Shown: positions 12,008 to 23,502 of the stretch, piece by piece
How the letters are laid out: every line of letters begins with the position of its first letter
How positions within the stretch are numbered: the first letter of the stretch is position 1
Assembly: GCF_003573695.1 (NCBI RefSeq)
Contig: NC_039365.1
Coordinates: 80,487,082-80,551,081 of the forward strand
Origin: Papaver somniferum
Lineage: Eukaryota > Streptophyta > Magnoliopsida > Ranunculales > Papaveraceae
Reading direction: 5' to 3'
Length of the DNA stretch: 64,000 nucleotides
Position numbers and translations under genes: made by a program
Notes under the pieces: generated by a model
The model's input: only the letters and a program-made list of their open reading frames with translations
What the model was told of the DNA's origin: nothing
Database searches by the model: none

Positions 12008-13723
12008 TGATAGACACATTTTTTTGTCCGATTTGTATCGATTCTATATATTGTTATGGCTCATTTTTGTACTTATTATGTTGTTTTATTTATTTGTAGG
12101 TATTTTTTGCCAATAAACATTTTTGGAAAAAATTGGCTCGAAAAGTTGATAAAAGCACCCGGAGGAACCTGCTATACGGACCCTCGAGTTTGTATAAGGG
12201 GCACCCAGTTACTAAGGGGCACCCTATGGCTATCTACACCCCAATTGCTTAAGGGAGACCAGTCACATATAAGGGGAGGTCATCTTCAACTATTCAAATC
12301 TCAAATTTGGCGGGAAAGTTTGTCCAGCAAAGTTCAGACTTAGGGTTGGATTTTTCGGCAATATTTAAAGAGACTCAATCGTTAATATTGGTTGCGACAG
12401 ACTTCTTAAGGTTAAACATGGTGGATAGGTCCATCAGATTTGATTAAGTAGGGCCGGATCACCGAGTTTGATTGAAACAGTGGAGGATAGGTTTCTCGGG
12501 TTTTCAGGAAAGGATTCGAGAGAGGTATAGCCGGAGTTTTTCATGGGAATAAATTCAGACCAACACTTTGCGACAAGATAGGAACGGTAAGCAGTTTGGT
12601 TTCGAAGAAATAGGAGAGTAACGTGAGTTACGTAAAAACAGATAAGGAGAAAGTTTCCGAGATTTGTTTCTCTGTTTATGGAAGTTACGTGGCCAGATGA
12701 GTAACTAAGATGCTCTATTCGATATCAGTACATCCTTTGAAGATTTTGGAAAGTGTAAAATACGCCAGAAGATGCGTAAAGAAAGATTTGGAGAGAATTA
12801 TTCCCGAAACTTGTGGTGGAGGAAAAGAGATAATATTGGAATGATTAATCGAGATATTTTTGCCCGGAGATGTATATATAGCCTGTGGTGAGGTCAAGGA
12901 AAAGAAGTCTGGAGTTTGGAAACCTTAAGAGAAGTTTAGAACCCAACAGAGAAGAATCAGTCGAGTTGCAGAGCGAGTTACACCAGCAGGAGAAGAAGAA
13001 GAAGCTGAAGAACAAACACCATTCAAAACAGTCGTTTTGTCAGTCTTAATATCTCAACACTTAGGCGTCTCAATTTGGAACACTTCTACAGTAACCAACA
13101 GGTCTCTGTAACAGTTCGTCGTTTGTAACAGCTTCTTTGTAGCGCCAATACAGCGTTGCAAACTGTCTGTTTTATTGTCTTCATTCCTTTTAATCAACTT
13201 TTGAACCATAAACCAATATTTTATGCAAGTGATTAATATGAGGAGCTAAACCCCATTGCTGAGGCGATAGAGGAAGCTATTTTTCCAACAGAAAGTGGTA
13301 TATTCTATTTTATCTTTTTATTTGCAATAATTATATGATTATTTGCCTTGAACTATTATTGAATATGATTTTTATTTGAGTGATTGTGATCTATTTTGAT
13401 GGAGTATGCTTAGTTTTAAGACTTTTGATGCTTCATACTTGGTATTTACAATTATTACTTTTGAAAATCTACTTGTTGCAATATTTTAGAATCAAATTAA
13501 ACAAGAAAATTGCATTAATATAAGTATTGGTTTAATCACTTTGAACTTGGAAAATAGTGGAATCTTAGCCTCAGTGTTTTTTTTAGTATTGATATCATCT
13601 TTGATTGAGTTTGCTATAATTTTTAGTGAGTTTTCTATTTTAATATTAGAATTTAAGTCTAACTAATATCCTTCACAAGTCTGAGAATCGAACCACTTTT
13701 ACCACTATCTACAAATCACATCA
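12008..13723 (+). repeat. Athila 3' LTR
   Basis: Collinear with 2557-4273 and ending CACATCA. It is followed by TSD ATTTG (13724-13728) and then the LINE 3' end. Confidence 0.95.
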
Positions 13724-13728
13724 ATTTG

Positions 13729-13917
13729 TCTTTGGAGTTCGGCTACAGATTATTTTAAACACATATCTATGAATCAGGTTCTGCATCAATGGGAGGAAGT
13801 GTTGCATTTGTAGTTTTTGACTGCTTTGTTTTCCTTTGAAAGTATTTCGATTTTGTATATACCTTGTACATATCTTTCTTTACTCTTAATATATCCTTCT
13901 TTACTCAAAAAAAAAAA
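13729..13917 (+). mobile_element. LINE 3' end with poly(A)
   Basis: Continuation of the LINE from 2556. The reading frame runs to TAG at 13811-13813, then comes a T-rich 3' UTR and an 11-A tail. GAATGC follows and returns to E1 LTR sequence. Confidence 0.85.
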
Positions 13918-14910
13918 GAATGCAAGGTGTGGGACCGGCCACAACTAGGGCTTGACCGGCCGGATAGTAGGATTGGTCCCGCGACACCTTTCCTAATTTT
14001 TATTATTTCCCTTATGTGAAGGAAACACCATGAAACTGAGGAGTTTCCTTGAAACGAAGGAATTTTGTTCAAATGAAGGAATTTTCATGGGACCAAGGAA
14101 AAATAATAAAATATGATAAAATAAAGAGTTAGGCGTGGGACTGGCCACGTCGTGACTGGCCGGCTGGTGGGCCCAGTCCCTAGCACCTTAGCTAATATTT
14201 TATTATTATTATTTTTCTTCCTATTTTGCATAGGTTCATCGTTCCTTCGTGTATTAGAATGCTCGTTCGTGCATTCAGGTGCTCGTTAGTGCATTATTGT
14301 TGACTACTCTTGCACCATTTTGGCCGGGGCTTACTCGATAGCGGCTCAGATGCTCGTACGTTGAATATTTATTACTAACCCATGGAATTCTGTTGGGGAG
14401 AGCCATGAATTGAAGTAATGAAATATTATGAAGAACGTAGAATATTTTCTAGAGATTCAGTTAATGAATCTAATGATTAGAAATAATTAATTGATGGCTC
14501 TATACTAGCACGTCGTCTAGGAGCATTAATTATTCGAAAATTGATCGATATGAGCTAGTTGAAGCATCATATTTATTACGTATAGTCAGGGAAAACATTG
14601 TTACATCCTGAAGACGTTATCGCTCTATACTAGCAGGTAAGCTGTCTAGGAGTCGTCCAATCGTTCGATTCTATATAAAAGTGATTACTGAAATTGCTCA
14701 GTATTCATGAAATATGCCGTTGCCTCAGTTGAGATACTGCATATTCATGTATGCTCTGAGAGAAGTATACTCGGTCAGAGACTCTTGTGGCATGAGCTTT
14801 CATACTTCGATAAGAGAAATGAGCCTCAATGCTCATATGATTGCTGGATCAGGAATATGTAAGATTATGGTTTTACGATTTTAGCCTTTGTCAAAAATCC
14901 ACCATCTACA
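13918..14910 (-). repeat. E1 left (3') LTR, second part
   Basis: Aligns with 34055-35045 of the right LTR. It contains the last two hairpin units (13929-13985, 14133-14190) and ends CCATCTACA at 14910. Confidence 0.9.
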
Positions 14911-14928
14911 TTAAGTCCCCTGCTTAGT
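14911..14928 (-). other. E1 polypurine tract
   Basis: On the minus strand CTAAGCAGGGGACTTAA immediately precedes the TGTAGATGG start of the 3' LTR. A similar GCATGGGGACTTAA occurs at about 18563-18577. Confidence 0.65.
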
Positions 14929-17900
14929 GAGGCACAACCATGTTCCTCAGTCATCAATGGATGGTGATTTTCTAGTTACGGACGAAATAAGTAATTGAAA
15001 TTAGTCGTAAGATAGAATGTTACCGGATTTTCGATTGCACGAACGAACCATGGATTGAACGAAGATCCCAGTAGCATGATAGAGTATCGAGCGCAAATTG
15101 GTGTAGCACTGCTGATTTGGTGATCGAACCTTGGTTGATTTAGGATTAATGCGTCCGAGCCCAAGAAATGAAATCCTTGTTGTAGGAACAGACGCTCGTT
15201 CGTTTGTTAGTTTAAGGAACAAACAAAATAGACCTCAGGATGATGATATAAAATTTTGTCTATGAGCTTTCACGAAAACCAAAATTTTTATTTTTTAGAT
15301 ATGTGAGATTTCACAAAGTGGAATAAACTCTCGTTTCACAGGTGGATGCTCGTACGAGAGAAAAGTTTTTTTTTTAATAGACGTACGTCTGTTAGTAATA
15401 AAATTTTGTTTATGAGCTTTCATGAATTTTTTTTCTTCTTCGGGCTTTCAGAAATATTTGAAAATATACTCTCGCTTCAAAGAAAGATGCTCGTGCGGGG
15501 GAGCAAAAATATATAGATATATTTTTCAAATTTACGTGAGTTTCACGTTAAATATTTACATATATATTTTATAAAATCATGTTTTCATTTTGAACAACTG
15601 TTGAAAGTAGACCATTATACATGGTGAAATAATGTTTGTATGTGAGTTTTCACAATTGTAGAATGGACGTCTGTATAGTTTTTGAAAAACCACTGGATGT
15701 TAAAATTCACGTGGGTTGTTCACGGTTTTATGAAAATCAAGTCATGATTTTGAATAATTAATTTTGCTCGTCTTTGCAGGTTTGAGGGAACGAGCAAGTT
15801 TTCGAAATTCTGGCGCTATAATCACTACAGCTAGTGAAATTGTAAATAGGTAAGAGTTGGATTTTTACCATTTTTGTTACGCGTTTGTTATTTATATATC
15901 GATGACTCCATATCTTTCGCCTCAGATAGGGGTGACTTCTGGTTACAACCAATCTTCTGGCTACAACCACTCTTCTGGATCTTCTGGGGAATGCTCCAAA
16001 AATATCAAGTCAAAGATGAAGACTTCTGCAGATTCTCATGCCGAGATGAATCAACCACTCGGAGATGTTGGAAAACTGATGCATGGTATGTCTCTTGATC
16101 GTCTGAGAGTGATCCGTGTTAAGATATATGCTCATATCTCAGAAGCACCGCCGACTTCAGCAAGTGAGACTAACGGCTGAAGATGAAGTTCGTCCTTGCG
16201 TTGATGGCGCAACTCCTGATTCAGATGTGGATGAATGAAGAATTTCGTCATCAGAAAATTCAAAAATTAGGTCTTAATTGAAAATGCTGTAGAGTCTTTA
16301 TAAGATGTCCGTTTTTGATGCTCTACCCATGTTTCTTCATCCTCAGAAAATTTCCAAGCTTTAATACAGAAGCTTTTCGGCTTTTGAGCATGTTTAAGGC
16401 CCGAAATTGACGAAACAGTAAACTTCCAGGAAGTTTTTAGGAAATTTTCAGCTGTCATGTAGTCCAAAGTTTTGGACACATACTTTTTCTCGTTTATCCA
16501 ATTGCTGTAAATTTTGGATATCTTGTAGAGGACATCCATACGAAGACAATGACGTGCTGCTGAACCTTAGATTCCTTACCAATTGCTCCCAGTTCGTCAT
16601 CTTATACAAGGAAGTGTAAAATCTGAGCTTGTTGAAAACGTGTTTTTATGACTTCCACACTATTTTCTCATGTCTTGAACGGTTGGTGAAGGATTTTAGT
16701 GTCATTGATTCATTTGAGATCAGGAACCCTTGATTGATACATGAGCATGGTGATTGCAGTGCCATCTTGTTTCTGTCAGTCGTAGAAACATCACTTCTGA
16801 AACCCTGGTCACGGGACCATAACTGAGGTTGCTCTCAAGAGGGAGTGATGTAATGATCATGGTTTCATGTCCCGGTGGTAGCATTCCTTTTAAGATGAAT
16901 GATTAGGATTGTAGAGACCGGCTCCACGAGTCTTGGACTTGATGAAGCACTTGGTGGAAAGACCTGATGGACACCAATCTACTGTGGAAGTTATGAATCC
17001 CGTCCAAGAATTGCTTCTTGCATGTTGTATGCTCTGGAAGCCGTAGGAACCTCATACGACGTCGGAATTCGATGCTTGACCCGAAATTTTGAAGCTAAGA
17101 GACTGAGTTATCACATGAGAAAAATCACGCAATTTGGAGTTGTAGATGTCAGCAAACGAAGCGCGCACATTTGTAATTTGTAATCCCGTACAAATTTTTC
17201 AGATTTCGTAGACTTTACGGTAAAGGCCATATCTTTCAACTCGTGTGCCCGATTAATGCGCCCTTTTGGTATGTTGTAGAAGAGACATGGACGAACATAT
17301 TTGGTTGAGAAAGTATTATCCCATTCCTCACTCATTGGTACGTTTATGTAAACCCATGGGATGAAGTATGTTGTATCTCATTTGTAGAGGTGATGGGACC
17401 TTCTTGTAGAAGACTTGGGATTGTGCCCGCCTGTTGTGCAAGCTTCAGAAAGACTTTCATGTGAACATATTTCATCTCTACACACCTTGATATGAATAAT
17501 TAGTGCTTGGAGAAGTCTGATCCATCGAGTAACACTTCAGATAACGGATAGTTGATGAAGCTGGTCATGAAGATGTTGCCTGAGACCGTCGTTGATGCTG
17601 GGTCACGATAGAATTTTCTACAGAAATGCTTGTTGATGCCGATACTATGGTCGGAGTTGCTCAAGAGACCGAAAAGGCTAGATCCATGATTATCGACATA
17701 GTCTTTACTCCTTCATCCAGTGAGCCTTTACATTCACGAACTAATTGATGAGTTGAGTGTCCCTAAGATGAGGGTGTAGAGTTTAACCCAAATTCTCCCG
17801 AACCTTTACTGTGAAGTGCCTTGTCAGGGAATCGATTTTGTTGCGGTAGATAGCAGCGGCAGTTTCCATTCTGGATGTGATCGGTGAATAGAGGAAGTTC

Positions 17901-18686
17901 CTCGGTCGTGCAGGGGCTTGTGATGTAGAGAGACCCATTGATGAAGTTCCATGGAATCACACCAGGTTGAAATAACTTGTTATGTGGATAACATTTATTG
18001 AAATAGAATTGATTTCTCCAATTAGATCAAGTCCTCGGTGTATGTTGAAGGGTTTGTGCCATCCATGGATGAATGATGTTGCATCTGCTTTATAAGTCTT
18101 GTCATGGTATAAATTCAGTTACACTTTGATCGTGATAATGTTGAATCAGTATGTCATCGTCGAGATATTTATTCTGAGGATAGAGGCGCCATTATAGAAG
18201 GTGTACTCTTTGATTGGGAGTACAATTTGAAGGCTTCTTAGATGCTTGAGCGTTGAAGCGTCATATCCCTTAAGATCTTAGGTTTGATCATCTCGGCCAT
18301 GAGTATCTTCTGTTGATTCAGCACTCCTTTCGTTGTAGTAGTGGGATTCAACGTTTGTGCAGACATCAAAGCTTTCTAATTTTGTGGCACACATGAACAC
18401 TCCTACAAGGCTACGTCCAAAGTGTTCTTTGCCAGTCTTGGACATCATCTCAGTAATGAATGTCTCAGTGTTCGATTCCAAGAAATGTCAGATTTAACCA
18501 CTTGGTAAAATACTAGTGCGTTGAAGCTACCATTCGTTTTGCAATAACAGAGTTGCTAGCATATTAAGTCCCCATGCTAGGATAGCATGTGAGGAAGTAC
18601 ATGACATAGACATGGGAGGAATGAGACTTTACTGAGTGCGGGACCTTTTGATGAATGTCTATGCATCTTTTGCAGGTTCTTGTTTC
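14929..18686 (-). other. E1 3' interior, no recognisable coding sequence
   Basis: About 3.7 kb between the nested E2 and the E1 3' LTR, where pol would be expected in a complete element. I find no RT, RNase H or integrase motif on either strand. Open frames are at most about 107 codons and show no family I recognise. At 15246-15520 there is a degenerate tandem repeat built on ATAAAATTTTGT, GAGCTTTCA and GATGCTCGT motifs. At 15810-15824 the plus strand has TGGCGCTATAATCAC, resembling a primer site in the opposite orientation. The last five bases (GTTTC, 18682-18686) are E2's left TSD. Confidence 0.6.
15246..15520. repeat. Degenerate tandem repeat in E1 3' interior
   Basis: Two imperfect units of about 150 and 125 bp, each with ATAAAATTTTGT(C/T)TATGAGC, a CTCTCG(T/C)TTCA stretch and a GATGCTCGT motif. 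A weaker third echo (TATGTGAGTTTTCAC) lies near 15640. Confidence 0.55.
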
Positions 18687-21132
18687 TGAAAAAGCGGGGA
18701 TCTAACAACACCACCCAATATTTCGCTTAGAAAATCTGTATGGACAAACTAAAATATACTTTTAAGAGAATCAACAAGTTTCAATCAATTAAAAGTACAT
18801 CAACGAGTTTATATCTCTCTTCTTGATTTGATTTACTCAAGCAAGAACTGCGAGTTCTAATCAAATACAAGGAATAACTTGGATGGTACCAAAGACCAAT
18901 ATCCAAGGATCAATCAATGACAATCAACAAACAAAGGTTGGATTACCCTAATTGATGATCTAACGCACAACCTGTATTATTTCAATTATAAAGATAGAAC
19001 AATATAATGCGGAAATTGAAATAACACAGACACCGGAAATTTTGTTAACGAGGAAACCGCAAATGCAGAAAACCCCCGGGACCTAGTCCAGATTGAACAC
19101 ACACTGTATTAAGCCGCTATAGACACTAGCCTACTCCAAGCTAACTTCAGACTGGACTGTAGTTGAACCCCAATCAATCTCCCACTGATCCAAGGTACAG
19201 TTATGCTCCCACGCCTCTGATCCTAGCAGGATACTGCGCACTTGATTCCCTTAGCTGATCTCACCCACAACTAAGAGTTGCTACGATCCAAAATCGCAGG
19301 CTTTGATAATAAACAAATATGTCTCCCACAGACAAGTCTATCAAAGGATCAATCTGTCTCCCACAGATAAACCCTAAAGGTTTTGTTACGTCTTTTGATA
19401 ATAATCAAGATGAACATGAACCAATTGATAATCCGGTCTTATAATCCCGAAGAACAGCCTAGAGTTATCAATCACCTCACAACAATCTTAGTCGTATGGT
19501 AGCGAAACAAGATGTTGCGGAATCACAAACAATGAGATGAAGATGTTTCTGATTACTTTTTATATCTTCCCTATCAGAGATATCAATCTCAAGCCAATCA
19601 ATCTGATTGTACTCGTACGATAGAAGATGCAAGATCAGATCACACAACTACGATCAAAGTGGTGTCGGTCTGGCTTCACAATCCCAATGAAGTCTTTAAG
19701 TCGTTAACCTAGTTTTAGAAGAAGAAAACCAAAGGTTAAAGGAGAATCGACTCTAGCACGCAAACTAGTATCACACGTAAGGTGTGGGGATTAGTTTTGC
19801 ACAATACTAGATGTCTCCTTCATATAGTCTTTTAAATCAGGGTTCACAATCAATGTTAGCTTAGTAACAAAGCATTCAATATTTACCGTTAGATAAAAAC
19901 CTGATTTAGATTCAAGATAATATTTCTCAACCGTTAGACCGAAAACTTAGCTTGTTACACACACTTGACAATGCACGCTTCTAGGTTTGTTAACCGTACC
20001 CAAACGTATACACTTGTTGGTTCAACAATAGTTAACCAAAGGTTACCCATATGAGCATTTCATATCAACCATGTTCTTCTTCACCATAACTAGTTCAAAT
20101 GACTTCAAATGAACTAGTTAGAGAGTTTTTCAATTACAAGGAAATCTCATGTACTACACAAGACATAATTGAAGCAAAGATGACACTTGAATAGGTTCAT
20201 GAACTTTTATATCCACGGTTTTCAAACTGTATTCCTTAGTCTTTTTAAGTTTAAATTCAGAAATCATCTTCAGATATATAACCTTCTCAAGTTCGCAGAC
20301 TAGGTTCGGGGACTTAAGTTACCAGGCTGAGTTTACAAACTCCAGCAGAAATTCTCGGGTTTGAGAACTTCGTCGGTTCGCGGACTGGGTTCCCTGACTG
20401 AGTTCGTGGACTTAGCTTCATGCAAGTAGTTTGCCAACTCCAACAGAAATTCTCGGGTTTGAGAACTTCGGCAGTTCGCGGACTGAGTTCGCGGACTTGG
20501 TTCACGCCATTCTTCCGGTTCTCTTGATCAACAAAGTTCGCAAACTTTGGTTCAAGGAATAGGACTTATACATAAATGTGTTTCCACAACAATGCTTATG
20601 TAATCTAAACTCTCATTTTAATCATTTAAACATTCTTAGAGGACGTTATATAGTTGTTACACCATTTCTCGTCAAAGCAATTTTCAAGATGATTGAAACA
20701 TATCATGACTTTCGTCACATGGTAAAGATAAACTTGATCGAAGCGAAAATCTTACCAACACATATTTCGAGATATAGATAGGCGAGGTATACTCGGCTTG
20801 AAATACCAAATGTGCATAATCAAAGTCTATATATATAGCATACGACTTCTTGTCTCAAAGAGTAGGAGATAGAGTAGATAGACTTTTGGGTGACAGATAA
20901 GTTCAAGTCTTCACGTACCTTTTTGTCGAAAAGTTCCACCGGTTCCCTTAGTAATTCTTCTACTTGTATGATGAATCGCCATGAAGTCCTTGAGCTCAAC
21001 TACACTTTCTATCCTAGTCCGAGACTTAGCTATAATAGACTAGAAATCAAGACTTATAGTTTTGGTCACTAACATTGACAAACATGCTTGAGATAGCAAC
21101 GCATGCGAGTTCGACCGTGCAATGCTCTAACA
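18687..21132 (-). repeat. E2 left (3') LTR
   Basis: Plus-strand boundaries are TGAAAAAGCGGGG and GCTCTAACA. It holds the conserved block GTTAACGAGGAAACCGC (from 19044), a two-copy tandem repeat of 98 bp period around 20341-20500 (CAGAAATTCTCGGGTTTGAG), and a TATA-like TATATATATA at 20828-20837, about 300 nt from the minus-strand LTR start. Confidence 0.93.
20828..20837 (-). promoter_or_regulatory. Candidate TATA box of E2 LTR
   Basis: TATATATATA sits about 300 nt from the transcriptional start side of the LTR. It is kept in E2's other LTR (27266-27275) and at the equivalent site in E5 (59088-59095). Confidence 0.5.
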
Positions 21133-21148
21133 ATATCCCCCTTTGTCA
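21133..21148 (-). other. E2 polypurine tract
   Basis: On the minus strand GACAAAGGGGGATAT abuts the TGTTAGAGC start of the 3' LTR. Further similar tracts lie at 21481-21488, 21541-21552 and about 21778-21786. Confidence 0.75.
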
Positions 21149-22832
21149 ATTTTAGTGACAAAACTATCAATACATATGGAATACAAAAAAGATAAAGAAA
21201 CTTTAGTAGCTCCTATTCCACATGTCTAATCTTCAACATTCCTCGAAATCTTCGTCACTTTCAAGTACTCCAATGATCCCAAAGGTTGTAAGTTTAGCAT
21301 CACCGCTGTTGAAGATCCGTAGCTATAACAATGAGAAAGCATCGTCTCACTCATTGTTATACAGTGTCATAGTATTATTACACAGTGTCAAAGTCCAATT
21401 GTATCACAACTTCAACAATAATACTATGGTGATATGTATCACTTCCCCTTAGTCAATACTCCATCTCACATGGAATCCACTCCCCCTTACACAATGATCT
21501 GAAAACCATATGTATTTGTAGTGTGAACTACATATTAATTCTCCCCCTTTTTGTCAATAAAATTGGCAAAGGTACAAGAACGGGATCATAATGAAATTTC
21601 CGAAAGAGACATTTCATGACTAAATGAAAAAATACATACCAACTAATTTAGATGCAATCATAAAGCCGAAGCTAAATGCATTCATCAAGGAGTTTAAAGA
21701 TACAAGATAACCCCTCTAAAATTCCACAGCATCACACCCCTCAAGATATGACCATTAAGCACAAGTTCAAAAGAACTCTCCCCCATTTGATGTCATTCCC
21801 GAAAGAACAACAAGAGCGGCCTTAATTTCAAAAGAAAAAAAGGATTTTATTGGACACCAAAAACCATGAGAATGATTTTCTATATCCAAAAACTCAATCA
21901 AATTAATCACAAGTAAACCCATGATTAATTTAATCGGAATACGCAACCAAATTAAACACAAAAAGTGATCAATTCAATTGATTGTGCTCAACATAAGAGA
22001 ACTTACGGAGCTACGACTAAGTTAACCATAAGATAATGATCAGCTTAACCATTCATATACTCAACACAAGAAAACCTTATGGAGTCACGAAAATACTCAA
22101 CTAGATTAATTATAAGAGAACCCATAATTAATCTAATTGGAATACACAACCAAAATAATTACAAAAGTAATCAATTTAATTGTCATTTTTTTTGCTCGAC
22201 GTAAGAAAACTTACGGAGAAATAAATAAATAACCAAACAAGATGATTAATCTAGTTCAATATGCTCGACATAACATATCTCACGGAACACCAACTAAGCT
22301 AAAAGATCAACTTGGTTGTATAGTGATCAACATAAGATATATTACGGAGCCTCACAGTAATACATAAAATATGGATCAAGGATGATCAGTACTGCGGAAT
22401 ACACAAGGATTCATTCTATCTTCAATCATTATTTGCATAACGACAATTAATAGTGATAATCTTTGAAAACAAAAGATTTTAACCTATCTTCCATCAAATG
22501 TTTGACAATATAGGCTTAACTTTTGTATTTGTCAATAGTCTATTCATTCTTTTACTAGTACGTGAATACCGATCACAAACGACTTTACTTTTGACAGAGT
22601 ATGGGACAAACATAGTTCACGGACGTAAACACCAATATCCCATAAAAAATTGCAATATATCAAATCATAAAGATTAATACTGCAAAACATCATCCTCCAA
22701 ATATTTTTGGAATTTAAACCAATAAACCTAAAAAAAGATCAAGAAGATGAAAACATAATAGCTATGTGTAGTCACAATCATTGCTATTCAAAGCACTAGT
22801 TATTCTTCCAACTAAACCAAAAAGAAGACATA
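21149..22832 (-). other. E2 3' non-coding region with repeated tracts
   Basis: About 1.7 kb without a supported gene. It contains extra CTCCCCCTTT tracts (purine-rich on the coding strand) and, at about 21985-22350, a degenerate series of phrases like CATAAGAGAACTTACGGAG. The same region, inverted, forms the end of this window in E5 (from about 63280), showing that both elements share their 3' part. Confidence 0.65.
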
Positions 22833-23198
22833 CTAGTCAACAATATCTTTGAGAAATTCCTTATCATTCCCGAACTCCTTGTTGTTAACAGCCATTGGAA
22901 TATAAGGTTCGTGGAGGAAGGAGTCAATACTAACAAACCGTCTTGGCTGATGATGTTGAACCCGGGCCTTCTGAATTTCCAAAGATCTTAAAACACAAGC
23001 CTTTATTTCACTAGTATCCTTTCTTACTTCCTTCAACTCATCAAGAACATCGGAAAACTTATGATAGTTAGAAGGGACAGCCCTTGGATTACTTGTATTC
23101 CTCCTCTTTCTTTTCAAGGAAGGAGTTACTGGAGATTTCTCTTTTTCCTTGATTGATGGCTTAACAATCATATTGACATCTTTTCCATCCAAAGACAT
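22833..23198 (-). CDS. E2 small orphan ORF (121 codons)
   Basis: An open frame from ATG to stop that sits downstream of gag, where pol would be. The product begins MSLDGKDVNM, has a basic patch (SLKRKRRNTS, a possible nuclear targeting signal), a charged helical middle (LDELKEVRKDTSEIK) and an acidic end. I recognise no family. E3 has a small ORF in the same place that also begins MSLD and also has a helical part. Whether it is translated is unknown; its role could be structural or RNA-binding, which is guesswork. Confidence 0.5.
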   Translation of the reverse strand: MSLDGKDVNMIVKPSIKEKEKSPVTPSLKRKRRNTSNPRAVPSNYHKFSDVLDELKEVRKDTSEIKACVLRSLEIQKARVQHHQPRRFVSIDSFLHEPYIPMAVNNKEFGNDKEFLKDIVD

Positions 23199-23502
23199 GA
23201 TGCTTAGAGAACAATTATAAACAACTGGTTTTTGTGAGTGGAATTCACAATCTCATCAAGCAGTCTTAAGATATAAAGGATATCTGAGAGGAAAAAGGAA
23301 TGTAGGGTTCACAACTTTTAAACAAGTTCGTGGACGCCCAACTCTAAACCCTGTAAGAGTAGAATTGTCGATAATAACCCTTTTATTTTGATAGACAAAC
23401 AACTAAGAAAAGAAGAAGAAAAACTTTTCCTAAAGCCTGATTGGTACACAACCTTGTCTCTTTTGATCAGGCACATGAGACAGGATTTACCAAACAAGAC
23501 AA

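Larger units (their letters stand above)
2557..13723 (+). mobile_element. Athila-clade Ty3/gypsy retrotransposon, both LTRs, defective coding region
   Basis: This is an 11.2 kb element with 1717 and 1716 bp LTRs (TGATAG...CACATCA), a 5-bp TSD, an Asp-tRNA-like primer site, a polypurine tract, and gag-protease-RT-RNase H-integrase in Ty3 order. Athila assignment rests on the DLGASVNLLP protease, the FMDDFSVFG polymerase box, the integrase with [19 protein letters not shown], and the LTR size. No env-like ORF is present between integrase and the 3' LTR. The two LTRs differ by only a few percent in the stretches I compared by eye, so it is the youngest large insertion here. Several frameshifts in gag and pol make it non-functional by itself. 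Confidence 0.95.
2076..13917 (+). mobile_element. 5'-truncated L1-type LINE, split by Athila
   Basis: The LINE occupies 2076-2556 and 13729-13917; everything between is Athila plus one TSD copy. The 3' end has an 11-A tail (13907-13917). The string GAATGC occurs on both sides (2070-2075 and 13918-13923), and the uninterrupted E1 right LTR has GGAATGCAAGGTG there once, which confirms the insertion. The duplication is short for a LINE. After truncation only the C-terminal end of the reverse transcriptase ORF remains, about 660 bp in all. Confidence 0.88.

Noticed and set aside
16267..17335. Minus-strand frames of 90 and 74 codons in the E1 3' interior (16267-16539, 17111-17335) as possible captured host gene
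   Set aside because: No domain or splice pattern recognised, and no similarity I could name. Left as non-coding with low confidence; a protein search would settle it.
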